From: CAVDRM01 sp963611355
Lineage (GTDB): Bacteria; Bacillota; Clostridia; Christensenellales; Aristaeellaceae
Direction of reading: 5' to 3'
Length of the DNA: 41,178 nt
Assembly: GCA_963611355.1 (NCBI GenBank)
Contig: CAVDRM010000019.1
Location: 1 to 41,178, forward strand
Part shown: piece by piece, positions 7,753 through 15,563 of the stretch
Layout: the number at the start of each line of letters is the position of its first letter
How positions within the stretch are numbered: the stretch's first letter is position 1
Position numbers and translations under genes: made by a program
The notes under the pieces: generated by a model
What the model saw: only the letters and a program-made list of their open reading frames with translations
Told to the model about the DNA's origin: nothing
The model's database searches: none

Positions 7753-8627
7753 CGACCGCTGCCGCGCAAAAACACGTGAAACGCTTATCATCCAGAAAGC
7801 AGAGAGAAAAAACGGTCAATGTGCTGTGCACAGCAGCGCTGATTCTGTTAAGCCTGATTGTCATGTTCCCTATTTATTGGATTTTCCGTTCGTCTCTCAT
7901 GTCAAACGGTGAATTGTACGCCTATCCGCCGTCCTTTCTGCCGCCGAACTGGCGCTTCGACAACTATGTGCAGACCTTGAAGGTCTTTGACTATGCAAAA
8001 TTTTTAGGCAATACCATGACGATTTTGCTGCCCTCCGTCTTCGGCGCGGTCATCACTGCCACGATGGGCGGCTATGCCTTTGCACGTCTGCGCTTTCGCG
8101 GAAAGAAATTCCTGTTTACGCTGTGCGTCGGTTCAATGCTTCTGCCGTCGATGGTGACGCTGATTCCGCTGTTTGTGGCATGGGCAAAGCTGGGCTTGGT
8201 AAACACCTATTGGCCGCTGATTCTGCCGCATTTCTGCGGCGGGGGAGCGTTCAATATTTTCCTCATTCGGCAGTTTGTGAAGACTGTTCCGCGTGAATTG
8301 GACGAGGCGGCTACCATTGACGGCTGCGGTTATTTCCGCATTCTGGCCTATATCATCGTTCCCGCTATCAAATCGGCGATGATTGTGGTCGGTCTGCTTA
8401 AATTCATCGAGCTGTGGAACGACCTTTTGCAGCAGGTGACCTACATCACCCGCAAGGAGAATTACACGCTGACCTTGGGTCTTAATATTTTCAAAGGCTC
8501 GTTTAACGACGACTGGTCCAGCATCATGTGTGCCACCTGCCTGTCTTTTATTCCGGGTATCGTCTTTTATCTGATTGGGCAGCGGTATTTTGTTGAGGGC
8601 ATCGTGATGACGGGCATGAAGAACTGA
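7749..8627 (+). CDS. Sugar ABC transporter permease, AraQ/MalG type
   Basis: Second permease of the CUT1 transporter (292 residues). After a basic N-terminus there are six probable membrane segments, and the EAA motif DEAATIDGCGYFRILAYIIV lies at about residues 185-204. The C-terminus YFVEGIVMTGMKN is typical of the AraQ/MalG branch. Its start overlaps the stop of the first permease (ATGA), which implies translational coupling and equal amounts. It is followed 14 bp later by the GH127 gene in the same operon. Confidence 0.9.
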   Translation: MTTAAAQKHVKRLSSRKQREKTVNVLCTAALILLSLIVMFPIYWIFRSSLMSNGELYAYPPSFLPPNWRFDNYVQTLKVFDYAKFLGNTMTILLPSVFGAVITATMGGYAFARLRFRGKKFLFTLCVGSMLLPSMVTLIPLFVAWAKLGLVNTYWPLILPHFCGGGAFNIFLIRQFVKTVPRELDEAATIDGCGYFRILAYIIVPAIKSAMIVVGLLKFIELWNDLLQQVTYITRKENYTLTLGLNIFKGSFNDDWSSIMCATCLSFIPGIVFYLIGQRYFVEGIVMTGMKN

Positions 8628-8641
8628 CGGGAGGAAAACAA

Positions 8642-10546
8642 ATGGGCATCCGCGAAATTCCCTTGCGCAAGGTCAAAATCACGGACACCTTCTGGTCGCC
8701 GCGGCAAAAGCTCATGACCGATGTGACCATTCCGTACACCGGAAAAATGGTGCTTTGGGGTGACGAAACCGGTGAAAAGAATGTCGGCTCTATCAATAAC
8801 TTCCGTCTGACCGCCGAAAATAAGCGCGGGCAGTATTACGGCATGGTGTTTCAGGACAGCGATGCTGCCAAATGGCTGGAGGCAGCTGCATACTCGCTGG
8901 CACTCAAGCCGGATGCTGCGCTTTCCGAACAGGTGGATGAGGTGGTCAAGCTGATTGGCCGCTGTCAGCAGCCTGACGGTTATCTGAACACCTATTTTAC
9001 CATTGTCGAGCCGGAAAAACGCTGGGCGAATCTGCTGGAATGCCATGAATTGTACTGCGCCGGGCACATGCTGGAGGCCGGTGCAGCGCTGCATGAGGCG
9101 GCGGGCAAGGATGAGCTGCTCGGTATCTGCATTCGGCTGGCAAATCATATCTGTGACCGTTTTATGGACGAGGAGGGCTTACCGGGGCATCAGGAAATCG
9201 AGATTGGGCTGATGCGTCTGTACCGCGTTACGGGCAATGTCCGCTACCGCGATATGGCGCTTCGGTTTCTGAATTTGCGCGGCCAAGACTCAGACTGGTT
9301 TAAAAAGCATACGCCCGCGCATCCCGGCATCCACTATGGCGGTTATGATATTCTGCCGGAAGACACGGCATATAATCAATCCGATGTTCCGGTTAGAAAA
9401 CAAACGGTCGCCCGCGGTCATGCCGTGCGTCAGCTTTATATGCTCACGGCCATGGCGGATGCCGCTGCGGACACGAACGATGCGGAGATGAAGGACGCCT
9501 GTGAACGCCTGTATGAAAATATTACCCAAAGGCAAATGTATGTGACGGGTGCGGTCGGAACGACCGCTGATCATGAGTCGTTCACGGTGGATTATGACCT
9601 GCCGTCGGACAGGAGCTACGGCGAGACCTGCGCGTCTGTCGCCATGACCTTTTTTGCACATAAGCTGCTGACGATAGAGCCGGATGGCCGCTATGCGGAT
9701 TTAATGGAACTTGAGCTGTACAATGCGGCGCTGGCGGGAATGCAGCTGGACGGCAAGCGTTTTTTCTATGTAAATCCATTGACGGCAGATATAAGTGTGG
9801 ATGGAAAGGTATCCGGTTATGAGCATATCGCGCCCACACGGCCGGCATGGCACGCCTGCGCTTGCTGTCCGCCCAATTTAACGCGGTTGATTGCCTCCCT
9901 GGGGCAGTATTTATGGAGCGAGGACGAGGGGACGATTTACAGCCATTTACCGGTCGGCAGCAAAACGAATACGCGCCATGGACGCATCCATGTGGAAAGT
10001 GAATACCCGTGGGCGGGCAGAGCGGCTTATACTGTGCTTGACGGCGGAAGCTTTACATTGGCCGTGCATATTCCGGCATATGTGAGGACATTCGAACTGG
10101 CCGTAAACGGTCAGCCGATGAAAGCGCCCGTGCGGAAGGGGTATGCGTATGTCGAACGCCTTTGGCAGGCGAACGACCGCCTTGAGCTTTCCTTTGATAT
10201 GCCCGTCCGCCGCCTGCATGCGCATCCGCGTGTGCGCGATGCCGCCGGCAAGGTCGCCTTGGCACGAGGGCCTCTGATTTACTGCCTTGAAGCGGCCGAC
10301 CATGACGCCTCACTGTCTTCTTTGATTCTCCCGCGCAATGCCGAGGTAAAGGTGCAGCGGCAGGAAGAAGGAGCGCTGAAAGGCCTGCTGACGCTGTGTG
10401 CCGATGGCCTTGCCCAAAGGCCGATGGATGCATTATATACATCCGATGCCGAGTGCTTCTCGCCGTGCAGGCTGACATTTGTTCCGTACTTCGCATGGGG
10501 CAACCGTACAGAAGGAGATATGCGCGTGTGGGTGAGGGAAGGCTGA
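8642..10546 (+). CDS. GH127 beta-L-arabinofuranosidase
   Basis: Intracellular retaining glycosidase (634 residues, no signal peptide) expected to release L-arabinose from beta-L-arabinofuranosides such as the hydroxyproline-linked arabinans of plant cell-wall glycoproteins. The family's unusual zinc/cysteine catalytic site is intact. By spacing, Glu328 and Cys330 (in GETC) plus Cys408 and Cys409 (in HACACCPP) correspond to Glu338, Cys340, Cys417 and Cys418 of Bifidobacterium HypBA1. Cys408 would be the nucleophile, and Glu312, 16 residues before Glu328, matches the HypBA1 acid/base Glu322. The C-terminal beta domain ends with the usual AWGNRTEGDMRVWV-type strand. It has a GGGAGGA ribosome binding site and is the last gene of the transporter operon. 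Together with the GH51 enzyme it covers both alpha- and beta-linked arabinofuranose. HypBA1 numbering is from memory. Confidence 0.93.
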   Translation: MGIREIPLRKVKITDTFWSPRQKLMTDVTIPYTGKMVLWGDETGEKNVGSINNFRLTAENKRGQYYGMVFQDSDAAKWLEAAAYSLALKPDAALSEQVDEVVKLIGRCQQPDGYLNTYFTIVEPEKRWANLLECHELYCAGHMLEAGAALHEAAGKDELLGICIRLANHICDRFMDEEGLPGHQEIEIGLMRLYRVTGNVRYRDMALRFLNLRGQDSDWFKKHTPAHPGIHYGGYDILPEDTAYNQSDVPVRKQTVARGHAVRQLYMLTAMADAAADTNDAEMKDACERLYENITQRQMYVTGAVGTTADHESFTVDYDLPSDRSYGETCASVAMTFFAHKLLTIEPDGRYADLMELELYNAALAGMQLDGKRFFYVNPLTADISVDGKVSGYEHIAPTRPAWHACACCPPNLTRLIASLGQYLWSEDEGTIYSHLPVGSKTNTRHGRIHVESEYPWAGRAAYTVLDGGSFTLAVHIPAYVRTFELAVNGQPMKAPVRKGYAYVERLWQANDRLELSFDMPVRRLHAHPRVRDAAGKVALARGPLIYCLEAADHDASLSSLILPRNAEVKVQRQEEGALKGLLTLCADGLAQRPMDALYTSDAECFSPCRLTFVPYFAWGNRTEGDMRVWVREG

Positions 10547-10629
10547 TGTCAACGGCTCGCGTTGCATCGGGCTTCATACTGACGGCTTGAATACAGATTC
10601 AATAAATAATCATGATTTTTGTTTCTTAC

Positions 10630-10666
10630 AGAGCGTGCTTCAAACACTTATTTTGCTGCACGCTCT
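10630..10666 (+). terminator. Hairpin downstream of the GH127 gene, possible terminator
   Basis: The arms 10630-10638 (AGAGCGTGC) and 10658-10666 (GCACGCTCT) are perfect 9-bp complements with a 19-nt loop. Only two T residues follow directly, so termination may be weak. It is the first palindrome after the transporter/GH127 operon. Confidence 0.45.
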
Positions 10667-10696
10667 TTGCATTACGGTAGATGTATCATATGAAAG

Positions 10697-10791
10697 AACG
10701 ATGCAGATTTATACGGCGCAAGGGCTCCGAAATGCTGCAAATTCTTATAAGGCCGATAACTTTTCCCTTGACAAACCATCTCTGCATCGTT
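10697..10791 (+). ncRNA. Candidate structured RNA with nested long-range stems
   Basis: The outer arms AACGATGCAGA (10697-10707) and TCTGCATCGTT (10781-10791) are perfect 11-bp complements. A second pair, CAAGGG (10719-10724) and CCCTTG (10765-10770), is nested inside at nearly equal distances of 11 and 10 nt, giving a plausible rod of about 95 nt. A terminator follows at 10802-10836. The strand is set by that terminator. No known family was recognised. It could instead be a palindromic mobile remnant. The remainder of the 441-bp gap (10547-10987) holds no convincing gene apart from the def ribosome binding site. Confidence 0.35.
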
Positions 10792-10801
10792 ATCCTTAAA
10801 A

Positions 10802-10836
10802 TGTCAGCAAATACGCTCTGCTGGCACTGATTTTTT
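10802..10836 (+). terminator. Rho-independent terminator
   Basis: TGTCAGCA (10802-10809) pairs with TGCTGGCA (10819-10826) over 8 bp with one G-U pair and a 9-nt loop. After CTGA, six T residues follow (10831-10836). It separates the GH127 side from the def operon, which therefore needs its own promoter in 10837-10975. Confidence 0.65.
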
Positions 10837-10987
10837 CGTAGCTTTTATGCAGCCGTTTATTCCTGATGGTTTGCGCGAAAACGGTTTGTGAAATTTTTTA
10901 TGTTATCTGTTCATGCGAAACAATAACATTTTTGCCATTGAGCAACATACGCATGGATGCGGTGCTGCCTGAAACGGAGGAAAAAAG

Positions 10988-11452
10988 ATGATCAGAAAAA
11001 TCGTGAAGCTCGGCGATGAAAATTTACGCAAGGTCTGCAAGCCCATGCCTAAATTCGACCTTCGTCTGTGGCTGCTTCTGCGCGATATGAAGGAAACCAT
11101 GTATAAGGCGGAGGGTGTGGGGCTGGCTGCTCCGCAGGTGGGCATCCTTCGCCGCGTAGTCGTCATTGATGTAGGCAACGGCCTGGTCGAGCTGGTCAAT
11201 CCCGAAATCATTCATACGGAGGGGGAGAACGGCGGCGCGGAGGGGTGTCTGTCCGTTCCGGGTCGGCAGGGCTACGTCGTCCGTCCGAAGAAGGTCACTG
11301 TCCGCGCACAGGACAGAAACGGAAAATTTTTTGAAGTGACGGGCGAGGATTTATTCGCCCGCGCCCTGTGTCATGAGATTGACCATCTGGACGGCGTTCT
11401 GTATATCGACAAGATGGAGCACGAAATTACCGAGGACGAGCGGGAGGAATAA
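10988..11452 (+). CDS. def: Peptide deformylase
   Basis: Metal-dependent hydrolase (154 residues) that removes the formyl group from the N-terminal methionine of new proteins. All three family motifs are intact: GVGLAAPQ (residues 43-50), EGCLSVPG (85-92) and HEIDH (129-133), giving metal ligands Cys87, His129 and His133 and catalytic Glu130. A strong ACGGAGGA ribosome binding site precedes the ATG. It is the first gene of the translation/signalling operon, 3 bp before fmt, so the enzymes that add and remove the formyl group are encoded together, as in many bacteria. The length and the CLS form are typical of the shorter type 1/3 deformylases. Confidence 0.96.
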   Translation: MIRKIVKLGDENLRKVCKPMPKFDLRLWLLLRDMKETMYKAEGVGLAAPQVGILRRVVVIDVGNGLVELVNPEIIHTEGENGGAEGCLSVPGRQGYVVRPKKVTVRAQDRNGKFFEVTGEDLFARALCHEIDHLDGVLYIDKMEHEITEDEREE

Positions 11453-11455
11453 GCC

Positions 11456-12400
11456 ATGCGAGTTGTTTTCATGGGGACGCCGCAGTTCGGCGTACCGTCC
11501 CTGCGGGCGCTGCATGAGAACGGATATGAGGTCGCAGGTGTCTTTTGTCAGCCGGACCGGCCCAAGGGACGCGGCAACAAGCCGATACCCTGCCCGGTCA
11601 AGGAACTGGCGCTTTCGCTGGGGCTTCCCGTTTTTCAGCCCAATCGGATGCGGCTGGACGGTGCGGAAATGCTGAAAGGCCTTTCGCCGGATCTTTGCGT
11701 GACGGCAGCCTTCGGGCAGATTCTGTCCGAGGAAAATTTGGCCGTCCCCGCCATCGGAACGGTCAATGTGCATTCTTCGCTCCTGCCCAAGTACCGCGGC
11801 AGTGCGCCGATTAACTGGGCGCTGATTTGCGGGGAGACCGTCACCGGCGTGACCACCATGATGACGGATAAGGGCATGGACACGGGCGACATTCTTTTGC
11901 AGCGCGAATACCATATTCCCGACGGCATGGCGGCGGGAGAACTGACGGAAAAACTGTCCGAGCTCGGCGCGGAGCTGCTGATTGAGACCATTCGAAAAAT
12001 TGAAGCGGGCAATTGTCCGCGTGTTCCGCAGGAATCGGAAAAGGCAACCTATTATCCTATGCTCAAAAAAGAAATGGGGCAGCTTGATTTTACAAAGCCC
12101 GCGCAGGAAATCGTCCATTTGGTACGCGGCGTTGACCCGTGGCCGGGCGCGTATACCTTTGCAGGCAAAGATATGGTGAAGGTGCTGCGGGCACACGCCC
12201 TGCAGGGCGGCGAGGGACATCAGCCTTATGAGATTTTAACGGCAGATGCAAAGAACGGCTTGACCGTCAAGGCAGGAAAGGGAATCGTCGAGATTGATAT
12301 GTTGCAAATGCCGGGCGGGAAAAAGATGTCCGCCCGCGATTACCTGCGCGGACACGCCATCAATCAAACCTGCTTTGAACGCCACGAGGTGCTCAAATGA
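11456..12400 (+). CDS. fmt: Methionyl-tRNA formyltransferase
   Basis: Cytoplasmic enzyme (314 residues) that transfers a formyl group from 10-formyl-tetrahydrofolate to initiator Met-tRNA. The N-terminal Rossmann domain carries the catalytic triad: Asn104 and His106 in VNVHSSLLPKYRGSAPINWA, and Asp142 in DKGMDTGDIL. The C-terminal OB-fold domain for tRNA binding covers about residues 210-305. It starts 3 bp after def and its stop overlaps the rsmB start (ATGA), so it is translationally coupled. Confidence 0.96.
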   Translation: MRVVFMGTPQFGVPSLRALHENGYEVAGVFCQPDRPKGRGNKPIPCPVKELALSLGLPVFQPNRMRLDGAEMLKGLSPDLCVTAAFGQILSEENLAVPAIGTVNVHSSLLPKYRGSAPINWALICGETVTGVTTMMTDKGMDTGDILLQREYHIPDGMAAGELTEKLSELGAELLIETIRKIEAGNCPRVPQESEKATYYPMLKKEMGQLDFTKPAQEIVHLVRGVDPWPGAYTFAGKDMVKVLRAHALQGGEGHQPYEILTADAKNGLTVKAGKGIVEIDMLQMPGGKKMSARDYLRGHAINQTCFERHEVLK

Positions 12401-13830
12401 GCGAAAAAAACAGCGCATTTTTAAAGGAAAAACGATTGTCGTATCAGGCAAATCGTCGGGCGCATCCCATGCAGAAAAAGGCGCGTCCTGCGTTCAGCTC
12501 GGCGCGCATGGCTGCGCTGCAGGCGGTGTATGCCGTCCTGCATAAGGATGCCTATGCATCGGAGGCGATTGATGAGCAGCTTCGAGATGCCGGCCTTTCT
12601 CAGGCGGACAAGCGCCTCTGCACAAGCCTTGTATACAGGACGCTCGAAAATCTCATGGCGGTTGATTTTGCCTTGTCAGGCTTTTTAAAGGATGCAAATG
12701 CCTTGGAAGAGCGTGTGCGCGATATTTTGCGCATCAGCGCGTGTCAGGCACTGTTTATGGATAAAATCCCCGATAACGCCATTGCGGATGAGGCCGTGCG
12801 CCTGACCCGTACTTTAGGGCTTGAGGGACTGACGGGACTGGTCAACGGCGTGGTGCGCAATCTTCTTCGCGGAAAGAATATCATTCCGTGGCCGAAAGAG
12901 GAAGACAGGGAGCGTTTTCTGTCCGTCCGATATTCCATGCCGGAATGGCTGGTCAGCCGCTTGACGGCGGCATATGGCGAAGAGACGGCCAAAGAAATCA
13001 TCATGTTCAGGACGCAGGAACATTTTATGACCGTGCGTCCCAACATGTTAAAGCTGACCGATGAGGCGTTTGAAAAGCTGCTTCAAAAAAAGGTCTGGCA
13101 GTCGGAAAAGGGTCTTGTGCCGCATGCCTACCACATTCGGGAGGCCTCTCAAATCGCCCGTGATGCGGATTTCAGAAGCGGCTGCTTTTCCATTCAGGGT
13201 GAGTCCAGCATGCTGTGTGCTCAAATCGCCGGTCCTGCGCTCGCATCTCAGGTGCTGGACTGCTGTGCCGCGCCGGGCGGCAAAACGACGTATATGGCCG
13301 AAATGATGGGCGGAACGGGGCGCATCTATGCATGGGATGTTCATGAGCATCGCGTGACGCTCTTAAAGGCAATGGCGCAAAGGCTTCAGCTTGATAATGT
13401 GCGCCCTGCCGTGCATGATGCCTGTGTGCTTAAGCCCGATATGGTCGGAATGATGGATCTGGTGCTGCTGGATGCGCCCTGCTCCGGTCTCGGCGTGATG
13501 GATGACAAACCCGACATCAAATACCGCACGAGCGAAAAGTCCATAGCGGAGCTTATACAAATTCAAACAAAAATGCTTGACATATGCTGCCGGTATGTGA
13601 AAAAAGGCGGTGCGCTGGTCTATTCCACCTGCTCCATCCTGCCGGAGGAAAATGCGCTTCAGGTGAAGGATTTTTTGAGCAATCATCCGGAATTTGAAAT
13701 GGATGATATGTCGGCCTCGATGGACGCACGCTTTGCGAAGTATATCGGGTCGTTTGGTTTGCAGCTTTTGGAACACAGGGATGGTGTGGAGGGCTTCTTT
13801 ATCGCCCGCATGAAGCGCGTGAGGTACTGA
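12397..13830 (+). CDS. rsmB: 16S rRNA (cytosine-967-C5)-methyltransferase
   Basis: SAM-dependent methyltransferase (477 residues) of the RsmB/Sun type. An N-terminal NusB-like RNA-binding domain spans about residues 38-170 and a Rossmann methyltransferase domain follows. Visible motifs are the SAM-binding CCAAPGGKTTYMAE, the helper cysteine in DAPCSGLG and the catalytic-type cysteine in YSTCSILPEEN. The first 35 or so residues are a basic, low-complexity extension not usual for the family; an inner ATG at codon 25 would remove most of it. The ATGA overlap with fmt supports the longer form. Confidence 0.94.
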   Translation: MSEKNSAFLKEKRLSYQANRRAHPMQKKARPAFSSARMAALQAVYAVLHKDAYASEAIDEQLRDAGLSQADKRLCTSLVYRTLENLMAVDFALSGFLKDANALEERVRDILRISACQALFMDKIPDNAIADEAVRLTRTLGLEGLTGLVNGVVRNLLRGKNIIPWPKEEDRERFLSVRYSMPEWLVSRLTAAYGEETAKEIIMFRTQEHFMTVRPNMLKLTDEAFEKLLQKKVWQSEKGLVPHAYHIREASQIARDADFRSGCFSIQGESSMLCAQIAGPALASQVLDCCAAPGGKTTYMAEMMGGTGRIYAWDVHEHRVTLLKAMAQRLQLDNVRPAVHDACVLKPDMVGMMDLVLLDAPCSGLGVMDDKPDIKYRTSEKSIAELIQIQTKMLDICCRYVKKGGALVYSTCSILPEENALQVKDFLSNHPEFEMDDMSASMDARFAKYIGSFGLQLLEHRDGVEGFFIARMKRVRY

Positions 13831-13833
13831 AAA

Positions 13834-14868
13834 ATGATTGAGCTGATGGGGCTGTATTTGCCGGAAATAAGGCGGGAAATGCTTTCTCTCGGCGAAAAGA
13901 CGTTTCGTGCAGAACAGGTTTACAAATGGCTGCACAAGGGCGCTTCGTTTGAGGAGATGAGCGACCTGCCTCCGGCACTTCGGAAAAGGCTGGCCGAGAA
14001 TTATATGGATCAGCCTGTCCGCGTGTTGGAAAAGCGCATATCTGCCTTAGACGGCACAATCAAGCTTTTATATGCCCTGCGCGACGGGAACTGCGTGGAA
14101 GGCGTGCTAATGCGCTATCATTACGGCAGTACGCTGTGCGTTTCCACACAGGTCGGCTGTCGGATGGGCTGCCGTTTTTGCGCCAGCACCTTGGAAGGAT
14201 GCGTCCGCAATCTGAGCGCTGCCGAAATTTTAGGTCAGGTGCAGTGCGCCAATAAGCTGCTTGACGGGGAGAGAGCACACAACATTGTCCTGATGGGAAG
14301 CGGTGAGCCGCTGGACAACTACGAGAACGTGGTTCGTTTTCTTCGTCTTGTCAGCGATGAAAAAGGCTTAAATATCGGACTTCGCCATATTTCGCTCAGC
14401 ACCTGCGGGCTTGTGCCCGAAATGCGCCGATTTGCCGAGGAAGGGCTGCCCGTCACGCTCTCTCTTTCCCTTCATGCGCCTACGGACGAAATCAGAAAAA
14501 CGCTGATGCCGATTGCGCATCGGTATACGCTGCGGGAGACACTGGACGCCTGCCGCTATTATATTGAAAAAACAGGGCGGAGGGTTGTGCTGGAATATGC
14601 GCTGATTGACCGTGTCAACGCAGCGCCGGAGCAGGCCAAGCAGCTCGCGTCCCTGCTTCGGGGAATGCAGTGCCATGTCAATTTGATTCCGCTGAATACG
14701 GTCAAGGAGCGCAATCTGTACGGCGTTTCGGAAAAGCAGGTCACGGCGTTTTTGAAGACGCTGGAGGAATGCCGTATCTCGGCGACGCGCCGCCGCGAAA
14801 TGGGCGATGACATTCAGGGCGCGTGCGGACAGCTTCGCAAACGTTATCTGGAGGGGGAGCAACAATGA
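13834..14868 (+). CDS. rlmN: 23S rRNA (adenine-2503-C2)-methyltransferase, radical SAM
   Basis: Radical SAM enzyme (344 residues) that methylates A2503 of 23S rRNA and A37 of certain tRNAs. The 4Fe-4S cluster cysteines are Cys109, Cys113 and Cys116 in CRMGCRFCAS, and the C-terminal methyl-carrying cysteine is in GACGQL near residue 331. The SAM-binding segment reads GSGEPLDNYENV, where GMGEP is usual. It starts 3 bp after rsmB, and its stop overlaps the phosphatase start (ATGA). The pairing rsmB-rlmN is the standard order in Gram-positive bacteria. RlmN rather than Cfr is chosen from context and the MGDDIQGACG terminus. Confidence 0.95.
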   Translation: MIELMGLYLPEIRREMLSLGEKTFRAEQVYKWLHKGASFEEMSDLPPALRKRLAENYMDQPVRVLEKRISALDGTIKLLYALRDGNCVEGVLMRYHYGSTLCVSTQVGCRMGCRFCASTLEGCVRNLSAAEILGQVQCANKLLDGERAHNIVLMGSGEPLDNYENVVRFLRLVSDEKGLNIGLRHISLSTCGLVPEMRRFAEEGLPVTLSLSLHAPTDEIRKTLMPIAHRYTLRETLDACRYYIEKTGRRVVLEYALIDRVNAAPEQAKQLASLLRGMQCHVNLIPLNTVKERNLYGVSEKQVTAFLKTLEECRISATRRREMGDDIQGACGQLRKRYLEGEQQ

Positions 14869-15563
14869 AGTGGGTCAGCCGGACACATATCGGTCATGTA
14901 CGGGCGACAAATCAGGATTCCCTGCTCATTCAGCCGGGGCTTTACGGCGTGGCGGACGGCATGGGTGGCCACAAGGCGGGCGATATTGCCAGCCGGATGG
15001 CCGTGCTGATGCTTGGCCGCGTCTTGGAGGATGCCAAGCCCTCGGAGGACCTGCTGCGCGGCGGCATGGAGGAGATTAACGGGCTGGTCTATGAGCAGCA
15101 GATGCAGGATGAGAACTTATCCGGCATGGGAACGACCATGACCGTTATTTGGGAGGCGGACGATTTCGTACTGCTTGGCCATGTGGGGGACAGTCGGGCG
15201 TATCTGCGGCGCGACGGCGTTTTGACGCAGATTTCTCAGGACCATTCGATGGTCAATGAACTGGTGCGGCAGGGCGTTTTGACTAAGGAGATGGCGGCAA
15301 GGCATCCTTACCGCAATGTTATTACCCGCGCCATCGGCACAGACATCAGCGTTACGCCGGATATCCTCCGCTTGGACAAAAGGAAGGGCGACCAATGGCT
15401 CATCTGCACGGACGGGCTGACCGGATATGTAACGGATGATGAAATTGCCGCAGCGCTGAACAGTCTGCCGATAGACAATGCGGCCGAGGTGCTGCTGAAT
15501 CGGGCGCTTGACTTGGGTGGCGGCGATAATGTCACCTTCGTAATCACAGAGGTAACGGAATGA
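14865..15563 (+). CDS. stp: PP2C-type Ser/Thr protein phosphatase
   Basis: Metal-dependent protein phosphatase (232 residues), partner of the kinase encoded next, also called PrpC. The metal-binding motifs are intact: RATNQDSLL near the N-terminus, VADGMGGHKAGDIAS, GDSRAYL, DGLTGYV and GGGDNVTFVI. The open frame runs 14 codons upstream into rlmN, but ATG 14865 is chosen because it follows a GGAGGGGG ribosome binding site, gives the family N-terminus and overlaps the rlmN stop as ATGA. Its own stop overlaps the kinase start as ATGA. It would reverse kinase phosphorylation of cell-wall, division and translation proteins. Confidence 0.95.
   Translation: MKWVSRTHIGHVRATNQDSLLIQPGLYGVADGMGGHKAGDIASRMAVLMLGRVLEDAKPSEDLLRGGMEEINGLVYEQQMQDENLSGMGTTMTVIWEADDFVLLGHVGDSRAYLRRDGVLTQISQDHSMVNELVRQGVLTKEMAARHPYRNVITRAIGTDISVTPDILRLDKRKGDQWLICTDGLTGYVTDDEIAAALNSLPIDNAAEVLLNRALDLGGGDNVTFVITEVTE

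Noticed and set aside
10768..10796. TTGACA with a TATCCT-like -10 box as a promoter
   Set aside because: The start site would fall directly in the terminator hairpin at 10802-10836, so a productive promoter is unlikely; the TTGACA is part of the inner arm region of the palindrome.
10587..10799. Rightward 70-codon open frame between GH127 and def
   Set aside because: It runs through the inverted repeats of the candidate structured RNA, lacks a ribosome binding site and has no recognisable domain.
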